Numbered from the stretch's first letter, positions 17,233 to 26,757 are shown. The stretch: 64,000 bases of DNA from DT-111 sp965263225 (GCA_965263225.1 CBDHHG010000051.1:310001-374000); one strand, 5' to 3'. Numbers and translations are program-made. The notes: generated from the sequence alone by a model not told the origin.

Positions 17233-18339
17233 CTAAGCGGTAGCTTGCGCTTCTGATTCTTCCTTTTCTTCCCTTAACCTGACAGCTTCTTTCTTTAGTT
17301 GACCATAAGTGAAAGGTGCCAACATTAAACCGACGAAGGTTTGTGGATAGTTGGGCATATTGGCAATCCCTATATCATCACTAGGTGTTTCTCCTTTGGG
17401 GAGATGAAAAGTACCAAAAAGAATATCCCAGAAGATCACATCTCCTCCATAATTAGAATTCCCTTCTTCTAGCTTTCTGGAATGATGGTAGCGATGGTTT
17501 TTAGGAGAAGAAAAGATATAATCGAAAGGTCCTAGAATTAAGTCCATATTCGTGTGTTGGAATCGGCCAATAGTCCGACCAAGAAGACTAGTTACGAAGA
17601 CTACTTCCACCGGAGCTTTAACAAATGCCAGAGGTATGGCCCATAGAAAACTGGAGATCAATCCTTCCAAGGGATGAGAACGGGTGCCATTGAACCAATA
17701 AAGCCTTTCTGAAGAGTGGTGCACGGCATGCCAACGCCACATAAATTCATTTTCATGCATCCAGCGATGATACCAATAACGAAAGAAATCATTGATAGAT
17801 AGCAAGAGGAAAACTTGTAGAACAGGATGGAGGTAGTCGGGCCAAATGGAGCGCCCAATAGCTGGCGATATTTCCTGTACAACTAAGGCAATAGTGGCGA
17901 TCCGCAGCGGACGATTAATGTAATCGCCCCAGAATTTGCCGCCAAAAAACATCATGACATCAACTGGCATATCCTTATCGTCCAACCAACGACGACTAAA
18001 AGGAATCAAGCGTTCCAGTGGGGCAAAAATTAATCCAAAGATGAGAAACATAATAATCGTTCCAAAGAAGGTCCGACTCGTGTACCCACCCTCAACCAAT
18101 TGGAACCCGATTAAAAAGGTTAGATAGAGAAAGATTGGGTATATACTGATTTGAAGCACTTTTTTGAATAGGGTGCCCTCAATGGCCTCACTCAGTGGGT
18201 CGATCTTCGATAGAATCCAGCGAAAGGGAAGAAGTACGTAATGGTGGGCCAATTTTTCAATTGGATTAAATATGATCTCTAGGTACTTTTGGGCAAGAAG
18301 TAGGGTCTTGCCAAGGTTGGTTTTTCCGTTGGATTGCAT
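17233..18339 (-). CDS. Sterol desaturase/fatty acid hydroxylase family protein
   Basis: A 368-residue integral membrane di-iron enzyme. The histidine clusters are complete: HRWMH (191-195), HAVHH (204-208), QHTN with H261, and HRYHH (282-286). About four hydrophobic segments precede or separate them (near 60-105, 145-160, 175-190, 230-250). Family members hydroxylate or desaturate sterols, fatty acids or carotenoids using O2. The substrate cannot be deduced; lipid modification of membrane or pigment is likely. It lies 159 bases downstream of the MATE gene on the same strand. The last 20 residues are Glu-rich and probably disordered. Confidence 0.88.
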   Translation of the reverse strand: MQSNGKTNLGKTLLLAQKYLEIIFNPIEKLAHHYVLLPFRWILSKIDPLSEAIEGTLFKKVLQISIYPIFLYLTFLIGFQLVEGGYTSRTFFGTIIMFLIFGLIFAPLERLIPFSRRWLDDKDMPVDVMMFFGGKFWGDYINRPLRIATIALVVQEISPAIGRSIWPDYLHPVLQVFLLLSINDFFRYWYHRWMHENEFMWRWHAVHHSSERLYWFNGTRSHPLEGLISSFLWAIPLAFVKAPVEVVFVTSLLGRTIGRFQHTNMDLILGPFDYIFSSPKNHRYHHSRKLEEGNSNYGGDVIFWDILFGTFHLPKGETPSDDIGIANMPNYPQTFVGLMLAPFTYGQLKKEAVRLREEKEESEAQATA

Positions 18340-18498
18340 TTCTGACTTGCTTTAAAGTTGTCGATTCTTGAAAATACGGAGTGAAAGGGAAAGAATCTTG
18401 TTCAATCGTCCATTTTTTTACCACGAACGAATTTAAAGCCCCCCAAAGATACTGCTCATGGAGTGTGAGGTATAAAAAAAGCTTAGAACGATGTGTCG

Positions 18499-19863
18499 CT
18501 ATGAATAAGCCGGTTGCTTGAGACGGCGAAACTGCCTATTTAAGGCAAAGAACATGATGACCAAAACAATGAAATTAACTGGTACTCCGGTGTAATAAAT
18601 ACCACTCACCCCATAGAAGAGAGGGAGAATGAACACGATCGGAACAAATAATAGCAATTCACGAGCTACAATCAAGAACCCAGCAATCCTGGCATTTCCG
18701 ATGGCTTGAAACATAGTGGTTGTCATGAAAAAAATAGGAAAGGTAGGTAAGGTAAGCATCATCATACGGAAATCCCATAAGTCTTTGGGCGTAAAGCTGG
18801 CATCAGGCATCATCCATGAGAGACAGACTTCCGGCTCCCACATGATGAAAATCCAAACCAAAGTCATCAATCCCGTTGCACTTAGGCCAAAACTGGTAAA
18901 AGAAGAACGCACTCTATCGTATTGTTTAGCCCCAAAATTAATACCCACGACAGGTTGTAGGGCTTGGGCAAAGCCAAAGCTGGGAAACAGGATCAAGAGT
19001 AAGACACGATACGAACTTCCCATAAAGGCAATATCCCAATCATCACCATACTGGGCCAATAATCTAAAAACAATAACTTGTTGCAGAAAGAACATTAACT
19101 GGAGCATCATGGCGGAAACGCCTACACTCAAAATTGGTTTTAAAAGTTCTGAAGAAAGGCTATAGGTTCGAAGAGAGACCGGATAATTTGCTTGCCCTGC
19201 CCAGAAGTACCATATGCCCATTAAAGTGAAGATAAACATGGCTACAACCGTTGCCCACGCAGCCCCTGCAATACCACCATCCAGATAGTAGATGAAAATG
19301 GGATTGAGTATAATATTCAGCACGGCCGCGATAATGGAAAATACCATTGCCTCTCTGATTTTGCCTTCCGCGCGAATCAGGGTGTTGGCTGCTACGGCGA
19401 AAATTCGGAAGAAAGCACCGATCATCATAATCCGATAGTAGATCACCCCAAGGGTCAAGATCTCCCCTGTACCTCCCAAGAATCCGATGAGCTGAGGTGC
19501 AAAAATAATTCCTAGAATGGATAGAATGATCGAAGTGATCAAGGACAAGGCAGTCATGGTCCCAAAGATCTTTCGCTGGGTGTCAACATTACCAGCACCA
19601 ATGGCAATACTTAATAGAGAGGAAGATCCAACGCCGATCATGGCAGAAATTCCATTGGTAACCATCATTAAAGGAAAGGCCAGAGATACCGCCGCTAAAG
19701 CATCCTGCCCCAAGAATTGTCCGACATACAGGCCATCGACGAAGGCATTAATCCCGTTGATTGACATGCCAATGATAGCTGGCATGGATAATCTCCACAA
19801 CAATTTCCAGACATTATCCGTCAATATTTCCTGTGTAAGCTCAGACTTGGGCGTGTCACTCAT
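18499..19863 (-). CDS. MATE family efflux transporter
   Basis: A 454-residue polytopic membrane protein with about twelve hydrophobic segments and two homologous MatE halves. N-terminal marks are LWRLSMPAIIGMSINGINAFVDGLYVG-like (first helix) and LGQDALAAVSLAFPL; the second half begins near PILSVGVSAMMLQLMFF. Such transporters export cationic compounds, drugs or lipid-like metabolites using H+ or Na+ gradients. No regulator or partner gene is adjacent, so the substrate is unknown. Start ATG 19863 is the natural one; the cytoplasmic N-terminal tail is about 20 residues. Confidence 0.9.
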   Translation of the reverse strand: MSDTPKSELTQEILTDNVWKLLWRLSMPAIIGMSINGINAFVDGLYVGQFLGQDALAAVSLAFPLMMVTNGISAMIGVGSSSLLSIAIGAGNVDTQRKIFGTMTALSLITSIILSILGIIFAPQLIGFLGGTGEILTLGVIYYRIMMIGAFFRIFAVAANTLIRAEGKIREAMVFSIIAAVLNIILNPIFIYYLDGGIAGAAWATVVAMFIFTLMGIWYFWAGQANYPVSLRTYSLSSELLKPILSVGVSAMMLQLMFFLQQVIVFRLLAQYGDDWDIAFMGSSYRVLLLILFPSFGFAQALQPVVGINFGAKQYDRVRSSFTSFGLSATGLMTLVWIFIMWEPEVCLSWMMPDASFTPKDLWDFRMMMLTLPTFPIFFMTTTMFQAIGNARIAGFLIVARELLLFVPIVFILPLFYGVSGIYYTGVPVNFIVLVIMFFALNRQFRRLKQPAYS

Positions 19864-19964
19864 GGCGCAAAAATATTCTTTTCCCGTTCATGTAATGATT
19901 CCTGAACCAGATTTCTTTAACAACTTCAATCAATAGACTAGAGCATAGGAAAAAGATAACAACC

Positions 19965-21050
19965 CTACTTTTCTAAAAAAGCCTTGATGAGGTAGCTATA
20001 CGAAAAATCCTCTTGTTTGGAATAGCCTTGTAGCAGTTGCTGCACCTGAACGGTCCTTCTGGATGGATTTTGTTCCAAAAAGCGAAGGCAATTCTTGATT
20101 TGGTTTTTAGATAAAGTTGGTAGGTGTGTAAAGCAACTTTCAATGGCCTCATCGGCGGCGTACCTCAAGCGACGAATCAAAAGGGTTTTAGCGTTGAGAT
20201 CTAATCCGGGAAGCGTATTGTACAATAAAGTGGAGTGCTTTGGATCAGAAAATGCCTCTCTAGGTAGCTTCTTGAGCAAATAGCTCCTTGTCACAGGGGC
20301 AGTCTGGGGCAAAATACTGGCGATCTGCTCCATGTTATTCAATAGATCCAGACTGTCTAGGCCACGAATAGCAAAGTGTTGATAATCCCGATACGAACTG
20401 TACAGCAACTCTTTTTCTAAGAAGTCTTTTCCCTGCCTTGTGGCATAATCCTGTATCTGGTCTTTCACGATTCCATGTGCCAAATGCCATATTGTGTAAC
20501 AAGAATATAGAGCACCTGCCACTAGAGACTCCTTTATCTCCTTGCGAGTGGCACCAGTAATGCCATCAATCGCTTCTCCTTTGTATCTTACTGTTTTTTC
20601 CGGACGAGCCTCTTTATCAAATAAATCATCCAGAGTTTTACGTTTTAACACCGATTTATCATCCATCAGCAGTTGATGTAGTCGATGATAGTCTTTTTCT
20701 TCAAAAGATTCATGATCATACTTACTGAGGGGAATATCGGGTGGTAGGGCATAGCCAACGTAATTACCAATCAAGTTCCAGTACAGACTAATATGAACCG
20801 GCTTGCACTTTCCGTCAATACAAACGGGGGTGATAATGGGAGCATAGAACAAGCGAGCATACTGATGGGAATCTCTTAAAAGGTATACGGTGTGCTCAAT
20901 GAGCGTATCCTTACCTTGAATTACAAAAGCTTCCTCCTCGCTGGTAATTTCGGCGTACTCCTGACCCATAGCAAAGAACTTGGGGGCATGCACGGAGGTA
21001 TCCTGTTGGATCAGAAGATACAGCAAGCAAATACTAATAATTCGAATCAT
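19965..21050 (-). CDS. Exported protein with FMN-attachment-type motif DGITGAT
   Basis: A 361-residue protein I do not recognise as a whole. It opens with a signal peptide (MIRIISICLLYLLIQQ). At residues 162-168 it carries DGITGAT, fitting the D-x-x-(S/T)-G-A-T consensus at which ApbE flavin transferases attach FMN to threonine (T168 would be the acceptor). The stretch before it includes a Cys pair (CIDGKC near 78-83). The C-terminal 150 residues are Leu-rich and helical, possibly HEAT-like repeats. Its start overlaps the end of the upstream FAD oxidoreductase by 4 bases (ATGA), so the two are translationally coupled and probably form an electron-transfer pair outside the cytoplasm. An ApbE gene is present at 45602-46600. 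Flavinylation is an inference from the motif. Confidence 0.6.
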   Translation of the reverse strand: MIRIISICLLYLLIQQDTSVHAPKFFAMGQEYAEITSEEEAFVIQGKDTLIEHTVYLLRDSHQYARLFYAPIITPVCIDGKCKPVHISLYWNLIGNYVGYALPPDIPLSKYDHESFEEKDYHRLHQLLMDDKSVLKRKTLDDLFDKEARPEKTVRYKGEAIDGITGATRKEIKESLVAGALYSCYTIWHLAHGIVKDQIQDYATRQGKDFLEKELLYSSYRDYQHFAIRGLDSLDLLNNMEQIASILPQTAPVTRSYLLKKLPREAFSDPKHSTLLYNTLPGLDLNAKTLLIRRLRYAADEAIESCFTHLPTLSKNQIKNCLRFLEQNPSRRTVQVQQLLQGYSKQEDFSYSYLIKAFLEK

Positions 21051-22819
21051 TGCTGATCTTCAATTAATTGCATGTACTCGGCCAAATGATCAGTATAGAT
21101 TGCTCTAGGATTCACTTTATACTTTTTACATAGAGAAGCCGCAAATCCTACAGCCGCTCCCATTTGTCCTGTAGTCCGCATGACTCTTGGTCCCCCCAAA
21201 CCTACATGAGAACAGCTAAAGCAACGGCCGGCCATAAATAGATTATTTATATTCTTGGAATATAGACTCCGATAGGGAATGTAGTACATATCTGTTTTGA
21301 AAAATAGTGCCTTTGATAAGAAATCAGGCTTGTTTTCGTCCGTAAGGTTTTGCTGAAAATGTACATCTACCTCTCTAATCTCCTGTACCACTCCATCCGG
21401 AAACTTAACAAGATCAGTTACGTCTTTGAAGGTGAAAATATGGTCGCCAACCAATCTCCGGGATTCCCGTTTCCCGAGGAGATAGGATACCCAATCCAAG
21501 CGATACTTGCGGTTTTCCGGATCAATCCGAGCATTGGAGTACGAGCCAAAAATGGCACGTAACATATGGTCCCGAATTTCTTCACCGTCGTTAATTTGAT
21601 GTAGATCATTCCTGGAGAACTCCCAGTACCATTCTCCGGCAATGGCTTGGTGGCCATCGGCTATTTCGCAAGCCCAAGGCACAGAGGGAAAAGCTTGTTC
21701 CTCCGTTTTTTTACTGGTTTGCCATAACACGGAAGAGCCCATTACGAAATCATCTGCCTCTTCCGGGCTCCAAAGCTCGCCCCATTCATCCCAGGCTTCG
21801 CCGTACTGATGGACACTTTCTCGACCATACGAGAAATCCGCACCTGCCCAATAACCAATCCAGCCATCACCAGTGGAATCTACAAATAAGGGAGCCTTAA
21901 ATCGAACCCGTTCTCCAGTACCGGTATGTCTCGCGTCTACATATTCAATAGTATTATTGGATTCACCAACTCCATAGGCTCGCCAATTTAAGTGAATATC
22001 AATATTGGGATACTTCTTCATGTTCTCATCCCGTCGAATTTGATCCATTTTCGCTTCCGCCGATCCATTAGGGTAATGTTCGGTATCAATTTGTTTCAAG
22101 ATTCGTTCAAACTTTCCATAGATACCAAGCGTATGCACCCGAATCTCACTACTGGCATTTCCTCCCAAAACAGGGCGATCGTGGATCAGAGCCACCTTTA
22201 AGCCTTTTTCAGCCGCCGCTATAGCTGCTGCGCAACCAGCCAGCCCACCCCCCGTAATGACTAAGTCATACTTTTTGGTTTTGGAGGGCTTAGTGGTTTC
22301 ATCCAGCATGCTATTTCGCCAAGTAGTGAGCGCAGACAATTCGCTTGGAGGTGCTTTTTTCTGTTGATTAAAGTAGATGGCATCACAACGCCCATTAAAG
22401 CCGGTCAAATCATGGAGTGCCAATTGGCTTTTTCGTTTATTAATCTTCACCATTCCAACGTATTCCCAATCCCATTCTGGCCCCATTCCTAACTCTTGTT
22501 CCAGCAATTCTCCATTGACGGACAATTGGAAACGGCCGGGCGGGGCCCATTTCCCGGGAACCCAATTTCTAGTACGGGCCCAGACATGGTAATCCCCCTT
22601 CTTCTTAAACTTAACTTCAGTGGAGGCATCCTCAACGGGGCGACCCAAGCCATGCGCCATAAGGTAGGTGGAACCCATCTGTTCGATGAATTGTGGATCG
22701 GTAACCCATCCGCCTTTGTCCAGAAATCTTTCCGCTTCGACGAGTAGATCGGTTTGTGCTTGAACGCAGAGGCTTAATATGGCTAGAAGCCAGGTAAGTA
22801 AGAGTGGTTGATTCTTCAT
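21047..22819 (-). CDS. Exported FAD-dependent oxidoreductase (FAD_oxidored family)
   Basis: A 590-residue protein with a Sec signal peptide (cleavage near AQA/Q after residue 22). Residues about 25-155 form a beta-rich domain like the accessory domain of xanthan lyase-type proteins (VEAERFLDKGGW, HVWARTRNW, GRFQLSVNG). The flavin domain starts near 180: DLVITGGGLAGCAAAIAAAE (a complete GxGxxG loop), LGGNASSEIRVH and LFVDSTGDGWIGYWAGAD, and ends near FMAGRCFSCSHVGLGG. Such proteins in Bacteroidota and Planctomycetes are thought to oxidise sugars or polyols. It overlaps the downstream DGITGAT protein by 4 bases, which suggests that protein is its electron acceptor. The substrate is unknown. Confidence 0.85.
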   Translation of the reverse strand: MKNQPLLLTWLLAILSLCVQAQTDLLVEAERFLDKGGWVTDPQFIEQMGSTYLMAHGLGRPVEDASTEVKFKKKGDYHVWARTRNWVPGKWAPPGRFQLSVNGELLEQELGMGPEWDWEYVGMVKINKRKSQLALHDLTGFNGRCDAIYFNQQKKAPPSELSALTTWRNSMLDETTKPSKTKKYDLVITGGGLAGCAAAIAAAEKGLKVALIHDRPVLGGNASSEIRVHTLGIYGKFERILKQIDTEHYPNGSAEAKMDQIRRDENMKKYPNIDIHLNWRAYGVGESNNTIEYVDARHTGTGERVRFKAPLFVDSTGDGWIGYWAGADFSYGRESVHQYGEAWDEWGELWSPEEADDFVMGSSVLWQTSKKTEEQAFPSVPWACEIADGHQAIAGEWYWEFSRNDLHQINDGEEIRDHMLRAIFGSYSNARIDPENRKYRLDWVSYLLGKRESRRLVGDHIFTFKDVTDLVKFPDGVVQEIREVDVHFQQNLTDENKPDFLSKALFFKTDMYYIPYRSLYSKNINNLFMAGRCFSCSHVGLGGPRVMRTTGQMGAAVGFAASLCKKYKVNPRAIYTDHLAEYMQLIEDQQ

Positions 22820-22917
22820 TTCGTTTTCTTATTGCAGTACATCCATAAAAATAAGGAAAAGGAGTCAGATTTGACGCTTTTGGATCTATTTCGTATCCAT
22901 GAAAGTGGAGAACAATG

Positions 22918-23631
22918 TTAATGAGTTCTAGCACTGCTAGTCTTCCGATGCCAATAGATATAATCCGATATAGAAAAGATAGCAAATGGCATTAAAGTAA
23001 GTCCGACTAAAGGGTAAGCAATATACATGAAGTAAACGGCAGAAAAAGCAAGGGCAATGTTAATCAGGCGAATTAGGATTAACCTGCCATCTCCTTGATC
23101 CGGCATCCAGCCGTTATCTTCTAAATCGAAATTATATACGGAGACGATTCCATTGATCAAATAGTGAAGTAAAATGGTGAGGATTAACTGTCCAGTTAGT
23201 TGGTAGATAAAGAAGGCCGTTAAAGAAAAGAATAGTCGATCTAACTGAAATTTGAAAAGGCGATAGAGTATCCAAGGGGTTAAGCGCCTTCCCATCCGAT
23301 GGAAGTCTCCAGGAAAATGCAGCAGTGCAAAAAAAAGACCAACAAAGAAAATCACCCAGCCTTCTTGACCCGGCGCGGCGAACCGGAGAAAGCTGGCATA
23401 AGCCAAATAGGTAAACATCCACTCCTCAAATATGGGGGCGAAAATAACGGCTCCCAGAAAAGAAGCCTTTCTTTGCCAGTGTACCAGGTCTTTATAGTAA
23501 TAAGATTTTGGCGAGCCTACCAGAGATCGAAAGATAATTTGATACACAACATGTTGTGCCAACAAGAAAACTAATCCAAATAGAAGTACATTGACCAACC
23601 AGCCGGTGGTAAATATCTTTTCTAACATCAA
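22918..23631 (-). CDS. CPBP-like (Abi) intramembrane protease family, variant motif
   Basis: A 237-residue polytopic membrane protein with five to seven hydrophobic segments. The three CPBP/Rce1-type motifs are recognisable: FEEW-MF near residues 68-73 (the usual EExxxR has Thr where Arg is expected), FFALLH near 99-104 and LLHYLIN near 154-160. These glutamates and histidines form the metal or catalytic site in the family, whose members process prenylated proteins or bacteriocins, or act in protein maturation. The lost arginine makes activity uncertain. It sits 6 bases downstream of the small lipoprotein gene and 98 bases upstream of the FAD oxidoreductase, all on the minus strand, so co-transcription is likely. 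Confidence 0.62.
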   Translation of the reverse strand: MMLEKIFTTGWLVNVLLFGLVFLLAQHVVYQIIFRSLVGSPKSYYYKDLVHWQRKASFLGAVIFAPIFEEWMFTYLAYASFLRFAAPGQEGWVIFFVGLFFALLHFPGDFHRMGRRLTPWILYRLFKFQLDRLFFSLTAFFIYQLTGQLILTILLHYLINGIVSVYNFDLEDNGWMPDQGDGRLILIRLINIALAFSAVYFMYIAYPLVGLTLMPFAIFSISDYIYWHRKTSSARTH

Positions 23632-23637
23632 ATAGCC

Positions 23638-24033
23638 TTATTCTAGGATTTTCATATCGTTTCCTCCGAGAATCTCGCCATTTTCATCGACAAATTCAAC
23701 ATAGAATCCACCTTTCCCGCCAAATTGATCAAAAGGGATGTAGGTATGTACGGTTTGTACCCCAGGGGCTAGGGTAAACTCCTTGTAATTAAAGTAAGTC
23801 CTTTCTCCTCCTTGCAGAAAGTAAATATTGCCTTTCATACTACTGCCTGTGAATGGTCGATCAGAATAACAGGAGACATAGATCTTACTGCCATAACTAA
23901 AGGTTTGAGCGGGTTCTTTACATCTGCCGGTCTCATCTAACTCTAAACAGAACTCTACCACAGCTTCTGGCGTTTTTGAGCAAGAACAGAAGATGAAAAT
24001 CAGACTTAGTATAATCAAGCAAACTATCCTCAT
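23638..24033 (-). CDS. Small hypothetical lipoprotein
   Basis: Not recognised. I start it at ATG 24033, because the next residues (MRIVCLIILSLIFIFCSC) form a lipoprotein signal with the probable lipidated cysteine at C18 in FCSC; an in-frame ATG 99 bases upstream would put a charged, non-signal segment in front. The mature part (about 114 residues) has a Cys-containing segment (EFCLELDETGRCKEP) and then a beta-rich domain (FSYGSKIYVSCYS, VHTYIPFDQFGGKGGFYVEFVD), perhaps an Ig-like fold. It precedes the CPBP-like gene by 6 bases. Confidence 0.6.
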   Translation of the reverse strand: MRIVCLIILSLIFIFCSCSKTPEAVVEFCLELDETGRCKEPAQTFSYGSKIYVSCYSDRPFTGSSMKGNIYFLQGGERTYFNYKEFTLAPGVQTVHTYIPFDQFGGKGGFYVEFVDENGEILGGNDMKILE

Positions 24034-24214
24034 ATCACTGTATTTAGGGGGCAAATATAAAGGATCATCTTCTATATTGAAAAATGAAAACGGTTTCTGC
24101 CATCCATCGCTCCACAAGGGATCAAGCGACATTTTTATAGGACGACACGAAATTTAACTATGTCCTGTAAATCTTAAATTGTAGAACTTGCAGCTAAACA
24201 AAATGTAAGCAGTA

Positions 24215-25162
24215 ATGGACACATCTAAAATCATACAAGGAATACATCATGTAACCGCTACAGTCGGCAATGCACAGGCTGATTATGATTTCTACACCCG
24301 CCTGCTGGGTTTCAGGTTAGTGAAGAAAACGGTTAATTTCGACAACAACAAGGTATACCATTTTTACTATGGTACCACCGAAGGTGCCCCAGGAACAATC
24401 ATGACTACTTTCCCTTATGAAGAGCAAGGGATCAGACTGGGAATTCCAGGAACTGGACAAGTATCTAGAACAGGTTTTTCAGCCCCCAGTTCATCTTTGC
24501 TTTTCTGGAAGGAAAGATTGGAAGAGGCCGGTGTACAAACTCAATTGGAAGATCGTTTCGGATTGGTGCATCTTCAATTCAAAGATCCCTCTGGTCTTGG
24601 ATTGGAAATCGTCGGAACGGAAGAAGATGCCAGGTTGCCTTGGGCTACGAACGATATACCACCTGATATGGCGCTCCGCGGGATTTTCAATGTAAGTATT
24701 GTAGTCAAGGAATTTGAGCTTACAAAGGTATTTCTAACGGAGGAATTTGGTTTCCGCCTGATTAAGGAAATCGAAAATATTGGCCGCTTTCAAGCCGGCG
24801 ACGGAGGGGCAGGACAATATATTGATGTTGTAGAGCAGAAGGATGGAGAAAGAGGAAAAAATGGAATAGGTATTGTACATCATGTAGCCTGGCGACTGCA
24901 ATCAGAAGCAGAATTAGTTGCCTTGCGCAAACGACTCGCAGAAGACTTGGGTTTCAAAGTCACGGAGGTGAAAAACCGGAAGTATTTTCGTTCGATCTAC
25001 TTTAGAATTCCCAGTGGAGTACTTTTCGAAGTAGCTACAGTCCCTCCTGGATTTACCGTAGACGAATCTCAAGAAACCCTTGGTCAACACTTACAACTTC
25101 CTGAATGGGAGGAGGAGAATCGGGCCGGGATAGAGGCTAATCTTGCTCAGGTGGAGTGGTAA
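24215..25162 (+). CDS. Ring-cleaving dioxygenase-like protein (glyoxalase/VOC, MhqO-type)
   Basis: A 315-residue protein of two vicinal-oxygen-chelate modules. Module one starts GIHHVTATVGNAQADYDFYTR (metal His near residue 12) and module two holds VHHVAWRLQ (second His) and VLFEVATVPPG (Glu ligand). The 2-His-1-Glu set required for Fe(II) or Mn(II) is therefore complete. Relatives such as MhqO/LinE cleave or detoxify hydroquinones and catechols. Its direct partner is unknown; the TRAP transporter begins 95 bases downstream on the same strand, so an aromatic or other organic acid substrate is possible but not shown. Confidence 0.83.
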   Translation: MDTSKIIQGIHHVTATVGNAQADYDFYTRLLGFRLVKKTVNFDNNKVYHFYYGTTEGAPGTIMTTFPYEEQGIRLGIPGTGQVSRTGFSAPSSSLLFWKERLEEAGVQTQLEDRFGLVHLQFKDPSGLGLEIVGTEEDARLPWATNDIPPDMALRGIFNVSIVVKEFELTKVFLTEEFGFRLIKEIENIGRFQAGDGGAGQYIDVVEQKDGERGKNGIGIVHHVAWRLQSEAELVALRKRLAEDLGFKVTEVKNRKYFRSIYFRIPSGVLFEVATVPPGFTVDESQETLGQHLQLPEWEEENRAGIEANLAQVEW

Positions 25163-25256
25163 ATGGGGACGAAAATGGAATATTTTGGCTTTCTGGTCTT
25201 AAAAATCTATTTTAAGGGCCTTTAAAACCAACTTTCATTGAACAAGTAATCAATCT

Positions 25257-26285
25257 ATGGCCTATCAAGCTGCAGCACTACGAAATACAGTTTTCACCTT
25301 GCTAGCAGTGGCCCTCATTTGCTTAGGCTTCCTACAGATATCAGCCATTCAGGAAAGATCAGATGTAATACGCCTACATGGTGCTTGCATTTTTGATGAT
25401 GAACATTCCTATACTAAAGCTTTAGTGAAGTTTTCCGAGTTGGTTCAAAAATACTACCAAGGCCCGAAGAAGCTGGAGTTTGTCTTGCACAAGAATAGCG
25501 AACTGGGGCAGGAAAAGGATTACTTCAATTATATGAATATCGGTGCGGTGGTCGATTTTGCCATTGCCTCTCCCTCTCATGCTTCGACTTTTTCGCGCTT
25601 GGTAACCATCATGGATGTGCCCTTTCTTTTCCGGGATACGGATCATTACCTCAGAACCATGGATAGTGGCATTTTTGAGCAGGTGGAAGAAGCCATTAGC
25701 AAACGCGCGGATGTCTTGATCCTTGGATATGGAGGAGGGGAGAAGCGGCATTTAGTAGGGCGGAAACCGATCCGGAATTTGAAGGAGTTAGAAGGGTTTT
25801 ACATGAGAGTGATGGGATCACCCATTCAATCCAGAATGTTCGAAGCGGTGGGAGCAACGCCCACTGTGATCAGTGGGGCAGAAGTGTACAATGCGATACA
25901 GACAGGGGTGATTGAAGGTGCCGAGAATTCTGCCAGTGCGATAGAAAAGTATAAATGGTTTGAAGTAGCTGATCAGGTTTCCTTGGCCGCAGTATCCATC
26001 ATCATACGCCCGCTTTTTTTCAATGGCAAGCGGTTTCGGAAACTTCCTGAAGATTTGCAGGAAGCGATCCGGCAAGCTGGAAAAGAAGCTATGGAGTTTG
26101 AACGGAACTACGAGATCGCCATAGATGACCCTCTAATGCAGCAACTGGTAGAAGAAGGGAAAGTAACGACGCACCCATTTGAGGATAGAGACAAGCTATT
26201 GGAACTTGCGGCACCAGTGAAACGGGCCTATGCAGCCGAAATTGGGGCTCTAGAAATCTTGGAAGCTATTAACGCCATTGAATGA
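25257..26285 (+). CDS. dctP: TRAP transporter solute-binding protein (DctP family)
   Basis: A 342-residue extracytoplasmic binding protein. An uncleaved-looking or signal-type hydrophobic segment lies at residues 10-28. The mature part shows DctP signatures: the strand with FYMRVMGSPIQ, where the Arg normally salt-bridges the substrate carboxylate, and YNAIQTGVIEGAENSASA, the family's conserved helix start. It captures an organic acid and delivers it to the DctQM membrane complex. The stop overlaps the dctQ start by four bases (ATGA at 26282-26285). Substrate cannot be read from the sequence. Confidence 0.92.
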   Translation: MAYQAAALRNTVFTLLAVALICLGFLQISAIQERSDVIRLHGACIFDDEHSYTKALVKFSELVQKYYQGPKKLEFVLHKNSELGQEKDYFNYMNIGAVVDFAIASPSHASTFSRLVTIMDVPFLFRDTDHYLRTMDSGIFEQVEEAISKRADVLILGYGGGEKRHLVGRKPIRNLKELEGFYMRVMGSPIQSRMFEAVGATPTVISGAEVYNAIQTGVIEGAENSASAIEKYKWFEVADQVSLAAVSIIIRPLFFNGKRFRKLPEDLQEAIRQAGKEAMEFERNYEIAIDDPLMQQLVEEGKVTTHPFEDRDKLLELAAPVKRAYAAEIGALEILEAINAIE

Positions 26286-26755
26286 GAACTTTGATCCAGA
26301 AATACTTTGAATTTTTACAGTTGCTATTAACCTTGATGTTGATGCTTCTAACGATACCTGTATTGTTGCAGGTACTCTCCCGGTTTCTCCCGATAATTCC
26401 CAGGTACATTTGGACAGAGGAAGTGGCACGTTTTGCCTTCATTTGGGTCATCATGTTAGGGGCGATGGTTGCGGTGCGTGAAAAAACTCATTTCAAAGTA
26501 GATTTACTACCTAATTTAGGGGCTGTCTGGGAACGCAGTATCAAGCTAGTACTGCTGGTATTGATGCTCTTAATCTCTATCGTTTTTCTGATTGGAGGCT
26601 GGCAGTTTGCACAATTTGGGGCCACCCAATATTCAGAAATATCTGGCCTTCCTATGCTAGCTATTTACATAGCCTGGCCCATTGCCGGAGCTAGTTGGAT
26701 ACTATTTTTAATAGAGCAGGTATATGATCACTTTGACGCAGTAAAAGAAGATTAG
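26282..26755 (+). CDS. dctQ: TRAP transporter small permease (DctQ family)
   Basis: A 157-residue protein with four hydrophobic helices, the standard DctQ architecture. The second-helix region reads TEEVARFAFIWVIMLGAMVAVREKTHF, matching the conserved E-E-x-x-R-F-x-x-x-W block of the family (the TEEVARFAFIW part is diagnostic). It partners the large permease encoded 2 bases downstream. Start overlaps dctP, indicating translational coupling. Confidence 0.92.
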   Translation: MRTLIQKYFEFLQLLLTLMLMLLTIPVLLQVLSRFLPIIPRYIWTEEVARFAFIWVIMLGAMVAVREKTHFKVDLLPNLGAVWERSIKLVLLVLMLLISIVFLIGGWQFAQFGATQYSEISGLPMLAIYIAWPIAGASWILFLIEQVYDHFDAVKED

Positions 26756-26757
26756 AT

